Source: Streptomyces sp. 35G-GA-8 (lineage in GTDB: Bacteria; Actinomycetota; Actinomycetes; Streptomycetales; Streptomycetaceae). Taken from it: a stretch of DNA of 64,000 nt. Of this stretch, positions 16,577 to 25,633 are shown in pieces (positions within the stretch are counted from its first letter, which is position 1; each line of letters starts with the position of its first letter). A program made the position numbers and the translations under genes. The notes beneath the pieces are model-generated. The model made no database searches. It worked only from the letters and a program-made list of their open reading frames with translations, and was not told the origin of the DNA. The stretch lies in NCBI RefSeq assembly GCF_023534745.1, contig NZ_JAMHJQ010000001.1:299232-363231 (forward strand), in the 5' to 3' direction.

Positions 16577-17446
16577 ATGAGCAGCGTTGTGCATCACCGC
16601 ACCGCCACCGTCAACGGCATGGATGTCTTCTACCGGGAGGCCGGAGACCCGCAGGCGCCGGCGCTCGTACTGCTGCACGGCTTCCCGACCAGCTCACACA
16701 TGTTCCGGAACCTGATTCCGGCTCTCGCCGACAGCTACCGCGTCATCGCGCCCGACATGATCGGATACGGCCAGTCGGCCATGCCGACGGTCGACGAGTT
16801 CGACTACACCTTCGACTCCCTCACCGACGTGACCGCCGCTCTGCTGGAGCGGCTGGGTGTCGAGCGGTTCGCGGTCTATGTGCACGACTACGGGGCGCCG
16901 ATCGCCTGGCGGCTCGCGACGCGGTCCCCCCGGAGCATCACCGCGATCATCACGCAGAACGGCAACGCCTACACCGACGGGTTCGTCAAGGCGTTCTGGG
17001 ACAGGCTGTTCGCCTACGCCGAGAACCCGACGCCCAAGAACGAAGCCCCTCTCCGCGCCGCCCTGACCCTCGAACTGACCCGCTGGCAGTACCTGAACGG
17101 GGTCGCGGATCCGAGCCTCGTCAGCCCGGACGGCTGGACCGTCGACCAGTCGCTGCTCAACCGGGCGGGCAATGACGCCATCCAGCTCGCGCTGTTCCGC
17201 GACTATCCGACCAATGTCGCTCTCTACCCCCAGCTACAGCAGTACTTCCGCGACAGCCAGGTGCCGCTGCTGGCCGTGTGGGGGGCCAACGACGAGATCT
17301 TCGGCCCGGACGGCGCCCGCGCCTTCCAGCGCGACCTGCCCGACGCGGAGATCCATCTCGTCGAGTCCGGGCACTTCGCCCTGGAAAGCCATCTGGAGGA
17401 GATCACCGGCCATATCCGCGGCTTCCTCGCGCGGGTCGTCTCCTGA
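16577..17446 (+). CDS. Alpha/beta hydrolase, haloalkane dehalogenase/epoxide hydrolase-like
   Basis: 289-residue cytosolic hydrolase. HGFPTSS at 34-40 is the oxyanion region; Asp104 in VHDYGAP takes the nucleophile position used by haloalkane dehalogenases and soluble epoxide hydrolases; an acidic residue lies in VWGANDEIFGP; and the His lies in VESGHFALE. The Trp that follows the nucleophile in true dehalogenases is Tyr105 here, so dehalogenation is uncertain. ATG 16577 follows TTGGAGG. It is divergent from and probably controlled by the CGNR regulator. The pair resembles a self-contained detoxification module that responds to a reactive small molecule. Confidence 0.9.
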   Translation: MSSVVHHRTATVNGMDVFYREAGDPQAPALVLLHGFPTSSHMFRNLIPALADSYRVIAPDMIGYGQSAMPTVDEFDYTFDSLTDVTAALLERLGVERFAVYVHDYGAPIAWRLATRSPRSITAIITQNGNAYTDGFVKAFWDRLFAYAENPTPKNEAPLRAALTLELTRWQYLNGVADPSLVSPDGWTVDQSLLNRAGNDAIQLALFRDYPTNVALYPQLQQYFRDSQVPLLAVWGANDEIFGPDGARAFQRDLPDAEIHLVESGHFALESHLEEITGHIRGFLARVVS

Positions 17447-17653
17447 CCCCTACAGCCCGGGCGGCGGTACCAGTCGCCGCCGGGGCCAAGGATGCCGTGC
17501 CCGGCCCAGGACAGCACGGCCTCCGACGAGGAGGCGCCGAAGACCGCGTCAACGCCGAAGCCGATGCCCAAGTCGGCTGCGGTGCGGGCGAGTTCGGGAC
17601 CGTTGGCGATCGCGGCGATGGCCTCGCCCTCGACGAGCGCGCGAGAAACAGAA

Positions 17654-17676
17654 AGACCCCAGATCAACTGGGGTCT
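17654..17676 (-). terminator. Intrinsic terminator of tRNA-Leu
   Basis: Read leftward, AGACCCCAG pairs with CTGGGGTCT around a 5-base loop and is followed by TTCTGTTTCT. It begins 20 bases after the encoded CCA end of the tRNA. Confidence 0.85.
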
Positions 17677-17696
17677 CTACTGGTTATCGGTATTAC

Positions 17697-17784
17697 TGGT
17701 GTCCGAGGGGGGACTTGAACCCCCACGCCCGATAAAGGGCACTAGCACCTCAAGCTAGCGCGTCTGCCATTCCGCCACCCGGAC
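17697..17784 (-). tRNA. tRNA-Leu, anticodon GAG
   Basis: The transcript starts at 17784 with GTCCGGG, which pairs with CTCGGAC at the 3' end (one G-U pair). It is a class II tRNA with a long variable arm. The anticodon stem CTAGC/GCTAG encloses the loop TTGAGGT, giving anticodon GAG at 17751-17749 on the minus strand. The T arm contains GTTCAAGTC. The discriminator A and CCA end are encoded (17700-17697). An intrinsic terminator follows. Confidence 0.97.
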
Positions 17785-17978
17785 GAGTGGTCGAACCGCG
17801 GTGTGTGGCCGCGGCGACAGAGACAACGATACCAGGGGTTCGAGGTGGCTCTCACCCGTATATCCGGTGGTCAGGGGTCCATGGCCGGTCGCGCTTCGAC
17901 GTTCCCGACGCCTCGTGCGGGGTGGCCGGTACAGAGCGTCGCGGGGCGGGGACCGAACGTCATGGCGGGCTGAAGGGG

Positions 17979-18020
17979 GTGCCGAGCGCTCCCCCCGGGG
18001 GGATGGGGAGCGCTCGGCAC
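17979..18020 (-). terminator. Terminator downstream of aldehyde dehydrogenase operon
   Basis: A perfect 16-base stem, GTGCCGAGCGCTCCCC with GGGGAGCGCTCGGCAC, encloses a 10-base loop just beyond the stop of the leftward aldehyde dehydrogenase gene. It also insulates the tRNA promoter region. Confidence 0.8.
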
Positions 18021-18028
18021 GGTAGGGG

Positions 18029-19585
18029 TTATGGCATCAGGTGGTAGTCCGGGAAGTTGCCCGGCGGGCGCTCGCCCGTGGGGCCGTCCGTCACCGCTCG
18101 TACGAGGAGTTCACCGCCGACGAACGCGCCGCGCCAGGAGTGGCCGAAGCCGCCGAACAGCTCGTCCCGGTCCCCGCGGGAGCGGGGTTTGCCGTGGCCG
18201 GTCTTGAAGGCGCGGATCTGCGGGGAGAGCCGGGCGTAGGTGGCCGGGTCGTCGGTGGAGAGGGTCGCGACGAGGGCTCCGTTCGAGGCGTTCATCGCGG
18301 CCAGCAGTTCCGCCTCCGTATCGACCAGGACGATCGTGTCGACCGGGCCGAAGGGTTCCGCGTGGTGCAGCGGGGAGGACGGGGGCGGGTTGAGCAGGGT
18401 GACGGGCGGGAGATAGGCGCTGGTGTCCTGGCCGGGCAGGAACAGTCCCTCTTCCAGTACTCCCTGGTGCAGCGGGACGGCGCCGCGGCTGATCGCCTCG
18501 GACACCTGGTCGTTCAGTTCCTTGGCCTTGGCCGCGTTGATGAGCGGTCCGAAGTCCAGTTCCGGCAGCGGGTCGCCGGGCCGCTCGACCGCGAGGGGAT
18601 GGCCCAGGCGGATGGAGCGTACGGCGGGGAGATAGGCGGCCAGGAAGTCGGCGAAGAGCGAGCGCTGGACCACGAAGCGTGGATACGCGGTGCAGCGCTG
18701 CTTGCCGTAGTCGAAGAGTTTGGGGATGACCGCGGTCAATGAGGACCAGTCGCTGAAGTTCCAGATACCCCAGGTGTTCAGGCCCTCCTGTTCGAGGATA
18801 TGCCGTTTGCCCAGGTCAGCGACTGCTGTGGCGATTCTGGCGCCGGTGTCGCGGCCTCCGACGAAGGAGACGCAGCCGATCTCGGGCGCGCGCACGAGCG
18901 CCTCGGAGAGTTCGCCGCCGCTGCCGCTGACCAGCGTGAGGGGGACGCCCTCGCGGACGGCGAGCGCGCAGGCCAGGGTCAGACAGGCCACTCCCCCGTC
19001 GGTCGGCGCCTTGGCGATCACCGCGTTGCCGGCCAGTGCCTGCACCAGCATCGCGTGGATCAGGACGGACATCGGGTAGTTCCAGCTGGCGATGTTGGAG
19101 ACGGGGCCCGCCAGCGGGGTCCGGTCCGCCAGCATCGGTTCGATGCCGTCGACGTACCAGCGCACGCCGTCGATCGCCCGGTCGACGTCGGCCTGGGCGA
19201 GCCGCCACGGCTTGCCGATCTCCCAGACGAGCAGGAGGGCGAGCAGTTCACGGTGTTCGGTGAGCGCGTCGAGCGTGGCCGTGACGCGTGCCTTGCGCTC
19301 GGACAGTGGGACATCGCGCCAGGCGCGGTGTGTGTCCAGGCAGGCGCGCACAGCCCGCTGGGCGGTTTCGGAGTCGAGCCGGGGCGGGCCGGCGATGGGA
19401 CTGCCGTCGACCGGGCTGGTCGCGGGCACGGCGCGGCCGTCTGACTTCCAGGACGCGGCCCAGAGGTTGCGCACACGGTCGTCCTGGAACGCCTCGGGCG
19501 CCACCGTGAGGCAGCGGTCCCATGCGTCCGACCAGGCCGTGCCCGGCTTGAGTATGAGTGGGGAAGTGGTGAGGGTGGGTGCCAT
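18029..19585 (-). CDS. Aldehyde dehydrogenase family protein
   Basis: 518-residue NAD(P)-dependent aldehyde dehydrogenase. NIASWNYPMSVL near residue 165 is the cofactor-binding start, VSFVGGRDTGARI the Gly-rich turn, and the catalytic Cys lies in KQRCTAYPRFVV. The Glu of the usual LELGG motif is present, but the motif is altered to LEQEGLNTWG, so this belongs to a divergent subfamily. ATG 19585 is preceded by GGAG; longer starts run into the sucD-like stop region. It is third in a probable leftward operon after sucC- and sucD-like genes, 93 bases from sucD. A role in oxidising or forming a C2-C3 oxo-acid linked to CoA chemistry is plausible but unproven. Confidence 0.88.
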   Translation of the reverse strand: MAPTLTTSPLILKPGTAWSDAWDRCLTVAPEAFQDDRVRNLWAASWKSDGRAVPATSPVDGSPIAGPPRLDSETAQRAVRACLDTHRAWRDVPLSERKARVTATLDALTEHRELLALLLVWEIGKPWRLAQADVDRAIDGVRWYVDGIEPMLADRTPLAGPVSNIASWNYPMSVLIHAMLVQALAGNAVIAKAPTDGGVACLTLACALAVREGVPLTLVSGSGGELSEALVRAPEIGCVSFVGGRDTGARIATAVADLGKRHILEQEGLNTWGIWNFSDWSSLTAVIPKLFDYGKQRCTAYPRFVVQRSLFADFLAAYLPAVRSIRLGHPLAVERPGDPLPELDFGPLINAAKAKELNDQVSEAISRGAVPLHQGVLEEGLFLPGQDTSAYLPPVTLLNPPPSSPLHHAEPFGPVDTIVLVDTEAELLAAMNASNGALVATLSTDDPATYARLSPQIRAFKTGHGKPRSRGDRDELFGGFGHSWRGAFVGGELLVRAVTDGPTGERPPGNFPDYHLMP

Positions 19586-19678
19586 TGAGGGTCTCCGCTC
19601 TAGCGTGGCGGGAGTTGCATGGCTCGGCTCTCGTCCGTAGTGAACCGTGATCCGGATGGGGGGAGGCACACACTCCCT

Positions 19679-20581
19679 TCAATTATGAGCGACGTCACGT
19701 GACGTCGCGAGGCGGTCGAGTACCAGTCGCGCGGTCTCCGAGGGGGTTGAGCCGACCCGCACGCCGACCGCCTCCAGGGCCTTCTTCTTCGCCTCCGCTG
19801 TACCGGAGGAGCCGGAGACGATCGCGCCGGCGTGTCCCATCGTCTTGCCTTCCGGCGCGGTGAATCCGGCGATGTAACCGATGACCGGCTTGGTGACGCG
19901 CTCGGCTATGTAGGCCGCCGCGCGTTCCTCCGCGTCGCCGCCGATCTCCCCGATGAGAACGATCAGTTCTGTGTCCGGGTCGTCCTCGAAGGCGGCGAGG
20001 CAGTCGATATGAGTGGTGCCCACGACGGGATCGCCGCCGATGCCGACGGCGGAGGAGAAGCCGGTTTCCCGCAGCTCGTACATGAGCTGGTAGGTCAGGG
20101 TGCCGGATTTGGAGACGAGTCCGATCCGGCCGGGCTTGGCGGCGATGTCCGCCGGGATGATGCCCGCGTTGGACTGCCCGGGGCTGATCAGTCCGGGACA
20201 GTTGGGGCCGACGATCCGGGTGCCCCGCTTCTTGGCGTACGCCTGGAAGGCGACGGCGTCATGGACGGGGATGCCCTCGGTGATCACGACCGCGAGCCCG
20301 ATGCGCGCGTCCGCGGCCTCGATGACCGCGGCCTTGGCGAACGGTGGCGGTACGAAGACGACGGTGACGTCCGCGCCCGTCGCCGCCATGCCCTCGCTCA
20401 CCGAGCCGAAGACGGGTACGGCCCGGTCGTCGAAGTCGACGGTACGGCCCGCCTTGCGCGGGTTCACACCGCCGACGATGTCGGTCCCGGCGGCGAGCAT
20501 CCGCCGGGTGTGTTTCATGCCCTCGCCGCCGGTCATGCCCTGGACGAGGACCTTGCTCTCCTTGGTCAGGAAGATCGCCAT
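19679..20581 (-). CDS. sucD: Succinate-CoA ligase alpha subunit paralogue (SucD-like)
   Basis: 300-residue ADP/GDP-forming CoA ligase alpha subunit. The CoA-binding Rossmann fold contains [12 protein letters not shown] near 14-24 and GGVNPRKAG near 37-45. The phosphorylated His is His250 in [20 protein letters not shown] and KSGTLTYQ are conserved family motifs. Length matches SucD. Its partner SucC-like gene lies 44 bases upstream on the same strand. Context (frc, oxalate transporters, operator at 21832) suggests this is not the citric-acid-cycle enzyme but a paralogue acting on another dicarboxylate such as oxalate. That is inference; sequence alone cannot set the substrate. Confidence 0.92.
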   Translation of the reverse strand: MAIFLTKESKVLVQGMTGGEGMKHTRRMLAAGTDIVGGVNPRKAGRTVDFDDRAVPVFGSVSEGMAATGADVTVVFVPPPFAKAAVIEAADARIGLAVVITEGIPVHDAVAFQAYAKKRGTRIVGPNCPGLISPGQSNAGIIPADIAAKPGRIGLVSKSGTLTYQLMYELRETGFSSAVGIGGDPVVGTTHIDCLAAFEDDPDTELIVLIGEIGGDAEERAAAYIAERVTKPVIGYIAGFTAPEGKTMGHAGAIVSGSSGTAEAKKKALEAVGVRVGSTPSETARLVLDRLATSRDVAHN

Positions 20582-20625
20582 GGTCTGTCGCTCTCCTTAT
20601 CCCGCGTATCCCGCAAATCCGATCG

Positions 20626-21759
20626 CTATCCGACGTTCGCCAGGACGGCGGCCTGCCGGGCCGCTCCGTCCATGGTGTTGACCTGCTCCACGAGTGGGTG
20701 CGCGCGGTCCGCGAGGATCGCTCGGCCACGGGCCGCGTTGTTGCCGTCGAGGCGCACCACGAGCGGCTTGGTCAACCGCACGGATTCCAGGGCCTGGACG
20801 ATGCCCTCGGCGACGGCGTCGCAGGCCGTGATGCCGCCGAAGACGTTCACGAACACGGACTTGACCGCCGGGTCGGAGAGGATGACCGTCAGGCCGTCCG
20901 CCATCACCTGGGCGGACGCCCCTCCCCCGATGTCGAGGAAGTTGGCGGGGCGGGCGCCGCAGCCGGCGACCACATCGAGGGTGGACATGACGAGGCCCGC
21001 GCCGTTGCCGATGATGCCGACCTCGCCGTCGAGCTTGACGTAGTTGAGCCCCTTGGCCGACGCCAGGGCTTCCAGCGGGTCACCGTGCTCGTCGCTCTCA
21101 CGGTCACCCCAACGCTCTTGCCGGAAGCGCGCGTTGTCGTCAAGGGTTATTTTTCCGTCGAGGGCGAGAATCAGCCCTTCTTCGGTACGGACCAATGGGT
21201 TGACTTCGACCAGAAGGGCATCCTCCCGGACCACCACCCGCCAGAGCGCCCGGAGTACGGGGACGGTCTCGGGGGGCAGCTGAGCGGCCCTCGCGATCTC
21301 CGCCGCCTTCGCTTCCGTGACCCCTTCCGCGGGGTCGACGGGGACCCTCGCCACCGCCTCGGGGCGGCTCGCCGCGAGCTCTTCGATGTCCATGCCGCCC
21401 TCGGCCGAGGCGATCGCGAGGAAGGTGCCCGCGGCCCGGTCGAGGACGTAGGACACATAGAACTCAGATGCAATATGCACTGGTTGGGCCAGCATCACCT
21501 TCCTGACCGTGTGGCCCTTGATATCCATTCCGAGCATCTGACGGGCGGTCAGTTCCGCTGCGGCCGGGTCGGTCGCGAGCTTCACTCCGCCCGCCTTGCC
21601 CCGGCCTCCGGTCTTCACCTGTGCCTTGACGACCACCCGGCCACCGAGCCGCTCGGCGGCGAATCGGGCCTCCCTCGCCAGCTCCACCACTTCGGCCTCA
21701 GGCACCGCGATGCCATGGTCCGTGAGGAGTTCCCTCGCTTGGTGCTCGTACAGATCCAT
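20626..21759 (-). CDS. sucC: Succinate-CoA ligase beta subunit paralogue (SucC-like)
   Basis: 377-residue ATP-grasp subunit. MDLYEHQARELL opens the protein as in all SucC proteins; VVVKAQVKTGGRGKAGGVKLA forms the nucleotide-binding loop; NPLV and the GNGAGLVMSTLD region complete the ATP-grasp and CoA-ligase domains. ATG 21759 is preceded by GGGAG, and upstream in-frame starts lack similarity. It is first gene of the leftward operon sucC-sucD-aldehyde dehydrogenase and divergent from frc, with the inverted TACAGTAT/ACTGTATG operator between them. It probably forms an acyl-CoA from a dicarboxylate with ATP. Confidence 0.92.
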   Translation of the reverse strand: MDLYEHQARELLTDHGIAVPEAEVVELAREARFAAERLGGRVVVKAQVKTGGRGKAGGVKLATDPAAAELTARQMLGMDIKGHTVRKVMLAQPVHIASEFYVSYVLDRAAGTFLAIASAEGGMDIEELAASRPEAVARVPVDPAEGVTEAKAAEIARAAQLPPETVPVLRALWRVVVREDALLVEVNPLVRTEEGLILALDGKITLDDNARFRQERWGDRESDEHGDPLEALASAKGLNYVKLDGEVGIIGNGAGLVMSTLDVVAGCGARPANFLDIGGGASAQVMADGLTVILSDPAVKSVFVNVFGGITACDAVAEGIVQALESVRLTKPLVVRLDGNNAARGRAILADRAHPLVEQVNTMDGAARQAAVLANVG

Positions 21760-21831
21760 GCCGGCTCCCTTTTTGACGAAAGTGCCGCACGCCCCCTGGA
21801 CACCATCCGCAGGATGCGGGATAACAAGCTT

Positions 21832-21859
21832 CATACAGTATTCGTCGACTGTATGCAAT
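21832..21859. promoter_or_regulatory. Candidate FCD-GntR operator between sucC-like gene and frc
   Basis: CATACAGT (21832-21839) and ACTGTATG (21848-21855) form a perfect inverted repeat with 8 bases between arms; the right arm continues to ACTGTATGCAAT. The minus-strand reading ATTGCATACAGT matches sites at 53281 and, with two changes, those at 52111 and 49434. It lies 73 bases upstream of the sucC start and about 130 bases upstream of frc, in the only region able to hold both promoters. Confidence 0.65.
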
Positions 21860-21986
21860 GTACCGCGAGGGCGAGCGCCCTCCCGTATGCGAAGGGACAG
21901 GGGCCTCCTCATGCCGGACAGAAGCGAGCGAAACGCACGCCCCCGTACCCACGGACCACACCAGGTACAAGTAGAGGAGTCCCTCC

Positions 21987-23252
21987 ATGACTCAGGCTCT
22001 TGAGACCCCCAGGACGACCGCGTCGGGCAAGGCACTCTCCGGCGTACGGGTCCTGGACATGACGCATGTTCAGTCCGGCCCCTCCGCGACCCAGTTGCTC
22101 GGCTGGCTCGGCGCGGACGTGCTGAAGCTGGAGGCTCCGACCGGCGACATCACGCGCAAGCAGCTGCGCGACATCCCCGATGTCGACTCGCTGTACTTCA
22201 CGATGCTCAACTGCAACAAGCGGTCCATCACCCTCAACACCAAGACCGAGCGCGGCAAGGAGATCCTCACCGAGCTGATCCGCCGCTCCGATGTCATGGT
22301 GGAGAACTTCGGCCCCGGCGCCGTGGACCGCATGGGTTTCACCTGGGAGCGCATCCAGGAGATCAACCCGCGGATCGTCTACGCCTCCATCAAGGGCTTC
22401 GGCGAGGGCCCGTACACCAACTTCAAGGCGTACGAGGTCGTCGCGCAGGCCATGGGCGGCTCGATGACCACCACCGGCTTCGAGGACGGGCCCCCGCTCG
22501 CCACCGGCGCGCAGATAGGCGACTCGGGCACCGGCATCCACGCCGTCGCCGGCATACTCGCCGCGCTCTTCCAGCGTGAGCACACCGGTCGCGGCCAGCG
22601 CGTCAATGTCGCGATGCAGCACGCCGTCCTCAACCTCTGCCGGGTCAAGCTCCGCGACCAGCAGCGGCTGGCGCGCGGACCGCTCGCCGAGTACCCCAAC
22701 GAGGACTTCGGCGACGACGTACCGCGCAGCGGCAACGCGAGCGGCGGCGGACAGCCCGGATGGGCCGTCAGATGCGCGCCGGGCGGCCCCAACGACTATG
22801 TGTATGTGATCGTCCAGCCGGTCGGCTGGCGGCCGGTCACCGAGCTGATGGGGCGGCCCGAGCTGGCCGACGACCCCGACTGGGCGACCCCGGAGGCCCG
22901 GCTGCCCAAGCTCGGCAAGATGTTCCAGCTCATCGAGGAGTGGACGAGCACGCTTCCCAAGTGGGAGGTGCTGGAGAAGCTCAACGCGCACAACATCCCG
23001 TGCGGCCCGATCCTCTCCACCAAGGAGATCATCGAGGACGACTCCCTGGCGGCCAACGAGATGGTCGTCGAGGTCCCGCATCCTCAGCGCGGCACGTTCA
23101 CCACGGTCGGCAGCCCGCTGAAGCTCTCCGACTCTCCTGTTGACGTGGTCACCTCACCTCTGCTCGGTGAGCACAACGCGGAGGTCTACGTCGGCGAACT
23201 CGGTCTCGACGACGAGGAACTGCGACTGCTCAAAACGAACGGAGTCATCTAG
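21987..23252 (+). CDS. frc: Formyl-CoA:oxalate CoA-transferase
   Basis: 421-residue class III CoA-transferase that moves CoA from formyl-CoA to oxalate, giving oxalyl-CoA and formate. Catalytic Asp179 lies in QIGDSGTG. The flexible glycine loop SGGGQPGW (GGGQ at 253-256), which is specific to true Frc enzymes compared with other class III transferases, is intact. [11 protein letters not shown] and GDITRK match the CoA-binding start. Length is normal. ATG 21987 follows AGAGGAG. The next gene starts 2 bases after its stop, so they form one transcript. Control is likely through the inverted repeat at 21832. Confidence 0.95.
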   Translation: MTQALETPRTTASGKALSGVRVLDMTHVQSGPSATQLLGWLGADVLKLEAPTGDITRKQLRDIPDVDSLYFTMLNCNKRSITLNTKTERGKEILTELIRRSDVMVENFGPGAVDRMGFTWERIQEINPRIVYASIKGFGEGPYTNFKAYEVVAQAMGGSMTTTGFEDGPPLATGAQIGDSGTGIHAVAGILAALFQREHTGRGQRVNVAMQHAVLNLCRVKLRDQQRLARGPLAEYPNEDFGDDVPRSGNASGGGQPGWAVRCAPGGPNDYVYVIVQPVGWRPVTELMGRPELADDPDWATPEARLPKLGKMFQLIEEWTSTLPKWEVLEKLNAHNIPCGPILSTKEIIEDDSLAANEMVVEVPHPQRGTFTTVGSPLKLSDSPVDVVTSPLLGEHNAEVYVGELGLDDEELRLLKTNGVI

Positions 23253-23254
23253 CG

Positions 23255-25393
23255 GTGGACATCACTGAGGAGCGTCAGAAGGCCGTACGCGCTGTCCTGG
23301 ACGCCGCACTGGCCGAGGGACGTACGGCCCTGACCGCGCCCGAGGGCAAGAGCGTCACCGACGCGTACGCCATCCCCACCCCGGCGGAGGGCCTCGCCGA
23401 GTGCGCCGACGAGGCGGTGGCCCTCGCCGACCGGATCGGATTCCCGGTCGCGCTGAAGATCGTCTCGCCGCAGATCACGCACAAGACGGAGGCGGGCGGC
23501 GTCATGACGGGCCTGCGCTCGACCGCGGAGGTGCGCGGGGCGTTCACCGGGATCGTCAGCAACGCGCGGGCGTACGACCCGCAGGCGCGGATCCTCGGCG
23601 TACAGGTGCAGCAGATGGTGCCGGCCGGCACCGAGGTGCTCGTCGGTACGGTCACCGACCCGACCTTCGGCCCGATCGTGGCCTTCGGTCTCGGCGGTGT
23701 CCTGGTGGAGGTCCTCAAGGACGTCACGTTCCGGCTCGCGCCGGCGTCCAGGGACGACGCGCTGTCGATGCTCGACGGGATCCGCGCGGCGGAGGTGCTG
23801 CGCGGCGCCCGCGGCGGCGCGGCCGTCGACCGGGACGCGCTCGCCGACTTGGTGGTGAAGGTGTCGCGGCTCGCGGCCGACTTCCCGGAGATCGCGGAGA
23901 TCGATCTCAACCCGGTGTTCGCCTCGGCGAGCGGGGTGACGGCCGCGGACGTACGTATCCTGCTGGCCGCCGAGAAGCCGGTCAGGCGCCGTACGTACAC
24001 CCGCGAGGAGATCCTCGTCTCGATGCGGCGGCTGATGAAGCCCGCCTCGGTGACGGTGATCGGGGCCTCCGGCGAGCCGGGCAAGATCGGCAACTCGGTC
24101 ATGCGGAACCTGATCGACGGGGGATTCCCGGGAGAGATCCATCCGGTGAACCCCAAGGCCGATGACATACTCGGCCGTAAGGCGTACAAGAGCGTGATGG
24201 ACGTTCCGGGCCAGCCCGATGTGGCGGTCTTCGCGATCCCCGCGGCCTCCGTCCCCTCGGCCCTCGAAGAGGTCGGCCGCCGGGGCATCCCGAACGCCGT
24301 GCTGATCCCCTCCGGCTTCGCCGAGACCGGCGAGCACGAACTCCAGGCGCGGATCGTGGAGATCGGCGAGGAGTACGGCGTACGGCTGCTGGGGCCGAAC
24401 ATCTACGGCTACTACTCCACCTGGCAGGACCTCTGCGCCACCTTCTGCACCCCGTACGACGTCCGCGGCGGCGTGGCGCTGACCTCGCAGTCCGGCGGCA
24501 TCGGGATGGCGATCCTCGGCTTCGCCAGGAGCACGGGAACGGGTGTCTCGGCGATCGTCGGCCTCGGCAACAAGTCGGACCTCGACGAGGACGATCTGCT
24601 GACCTGGTTCGGCGAGGACCCGAACACCGAGTGCGTCGCCATGCATCTGGAGGACCTGAAGGACGGCCGGGCCTTCGTGGCGGCGGCGCGCGCGACCGTA
24701 CCGAGGAAACCGGTCGTGGTCCTCAAGGCCGGGCGTACGGCGGCCGGCGCCAGGGCGGCGGGCTCGCACACCGGCGCGCTCGCGGGTGACGACGCCGTCT
24801 ACGACGATGTGCTGCGGCAGGCGGGCGTCATCCGGGCGCCGGGCCTCAACGAGATGCTGGAGTACGCGCGGGCGCTGCCCGTGCTCCCCACTCCGCTGGG
24901 CGACAACGTCGTCATCATCACCGGCGCGGGCGGCTCGGGCGTACTGCTCTCCGACGCCGTCGTCGACAACGGCATGTCGCTGATGGAGATCCCGCCGGAC
25001 CTCGACACATCGTTCCGCGCGTTCATCCCTCCCTTCGGCGCGGCGGGCAATCCGGTGGACATCACCGGGGGCGAGCCGCCGGCCACGTACGAGGCGACGA
25101 TCAGGCTCGGCCTTGAGGACCCGCGGATCCACGCGCTGGTGCTGGGCTACTGGCACACGATCGTCACTCCTCCCATGGCCTTCGCAGAACTAACGGCCCG
25201 CGTGGTCGCGGAGTTCCGGGCGAAGGGCATCCGCAAACCGGTGGTGGCGTCCCTCGCGGGCGACATCGAGGTGGAGGAGGCCTGTCGGTACCTCTTCGAG
25301 CGCGGAGTGGTGGCCTATCCGTACACCACCGAGAAGCCGGTCGCGGCGCTCGGCGCGAAGTACGCGTGGGCGCGGGCGGCGGGGCTGCTGTGA
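23255..25393 (+). CDS. ADP-forming acyl-CoA ligase, alpha/beta fusion
   Basis: 712-residue single-chain acetate-CoA-ligase-type enzyme. An ATP-grasp domain comes first (~1-225, including VALKIVSPQITHKTEAGGV and GGVLVEVLKDVTFRLAP). A CoA-binding domain (~255-350, SVTVIGASGEPGKIGNSVMRNL), a succinyl-CoA-synthetase-like domain with LTSQSGGIGMAI, and a ligase domain with the His in GSHTGALAG follow. GTG 23255 lies 2 bases after the frc stop. The chemistry is acid + ATP + CoA giving acyl-CoA + ADP. Translational proximity to frc suggests oxalate, formate or glycolate as substrate; an oxalyl-CoA-priming role would complement Frc. Confidence 0.9.
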   Translation: MDITEERQKAVRAVLDAALAEGRTALTAPEGKSVTDAYAIPTPAEGLAECADEAVALADRIGFPVALKIVSPQITHKTEAGGVMTGLRSTAEVRGAFTGIVSNARAYDPQARILGVQVQQMVPAGTEVLVGTVTDPTFGPIVAFGLGGVLVEVLKDVTFRLAPASRDDALSMLDGIRAAEVLRGARGGAAVDRDALADLVVKVSRLAADFPEIAEIDLNPVFASASGVTAADVRILLAAEKPVRRRTYTREEILVSMRRLMKPASVTVIGASGEPGKIGNSVMRNLIDGGFPGEIHPVNPKADDILGRKAYKSVMDVPGQPDVAVFAIPAASVPSALEEVGRRGIPNAVLIPSGFAETGEHELQARIVEIGEEYGVRLLGPNIYGYYSTWQDLCATFCTPYDVRGGVALTSQSGGIGMAILGFARSTGTGVSAIVGLGNKSDLDEDDLLTWFGEDPNTECVAMHLEDLKDGRAFVAAARATVPRKPVVVLKAGRTAAGARAAGSHTGALAGDDAVYDDVLRQAGVIRAPGLNEMLEYARALPVLPTPLGDNVVIITGAGGSGVLLSDAVVDNGMSLMEIPPDLDTSFRAFIPPFGAAGNPVDITGGEPPATYEATIRLGLEDPRIHALVLGYWHTIVTPPMAFAELTARVVAEFRAKGIRKPVVASLAGDIEVEEACRYLFERGVVAYPYTTEKPVAALGAKYAWARAAGLL

Positions 25394-25418
25394 CACAACC
25401 ACCAGACTTCCACCGGCC

Positions 25419-25442
25419 GGTCCTGGGGCTGCGCCCCGGACC
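25419..25442 (+). terminator. Hairpin after the acyl-CoA ligase gene
   Basis: GGTCC and GGACC enclose an inner GGGGC/GCCCC stem with one bulged T. It lies 26 bases beyond the ligase stop and may end or attenuate the frc transcript before the transporters. Confidence 0.5.
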
Positions 25443-25505
25443 TGACACCGCCGTGTGGACGCGAGCGACGGGGCTGCTGACCGTCACTCGGAACACGTAC
25501 ATGAC

Positions 25506-25630
25506 ACACCATCAAAAAGACGTGGTGTTAAGCCCGTTGGGAGGAAGTCGATGACCTGACCAAGTCGGGTGGCACGAAAGTTCGGACAGGGGGCGCTGGC
25601 CAGTTCTTTCGATGCAAGGGGTGTCTACAC
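25506..25630. promoter_or_regulatory. Leader region of OFA transporter pair with two dyads
   Basis: ACACCA-N11-TGGTGT (25506-25528) and GGTGT-CT-ACACC (25619-25630) are imperfect dyads in the 240-base gap before the first transporter. The second contains TGTCTACA, the core shared with the sites at 52111 and 49434, and sits between the putative ribosome binding site and the start codon. It may be a weak member of the regulon; evidence is limited. Confidence 0.3.
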
Positions 25631-25633
25631 CGC

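Noticed and set aside
17697-17784. Integrated element at tRNA-Leu
   Set aside because: I saw no direct repeat of the tRNA 3' end, no integrase and no excisionase within the window.
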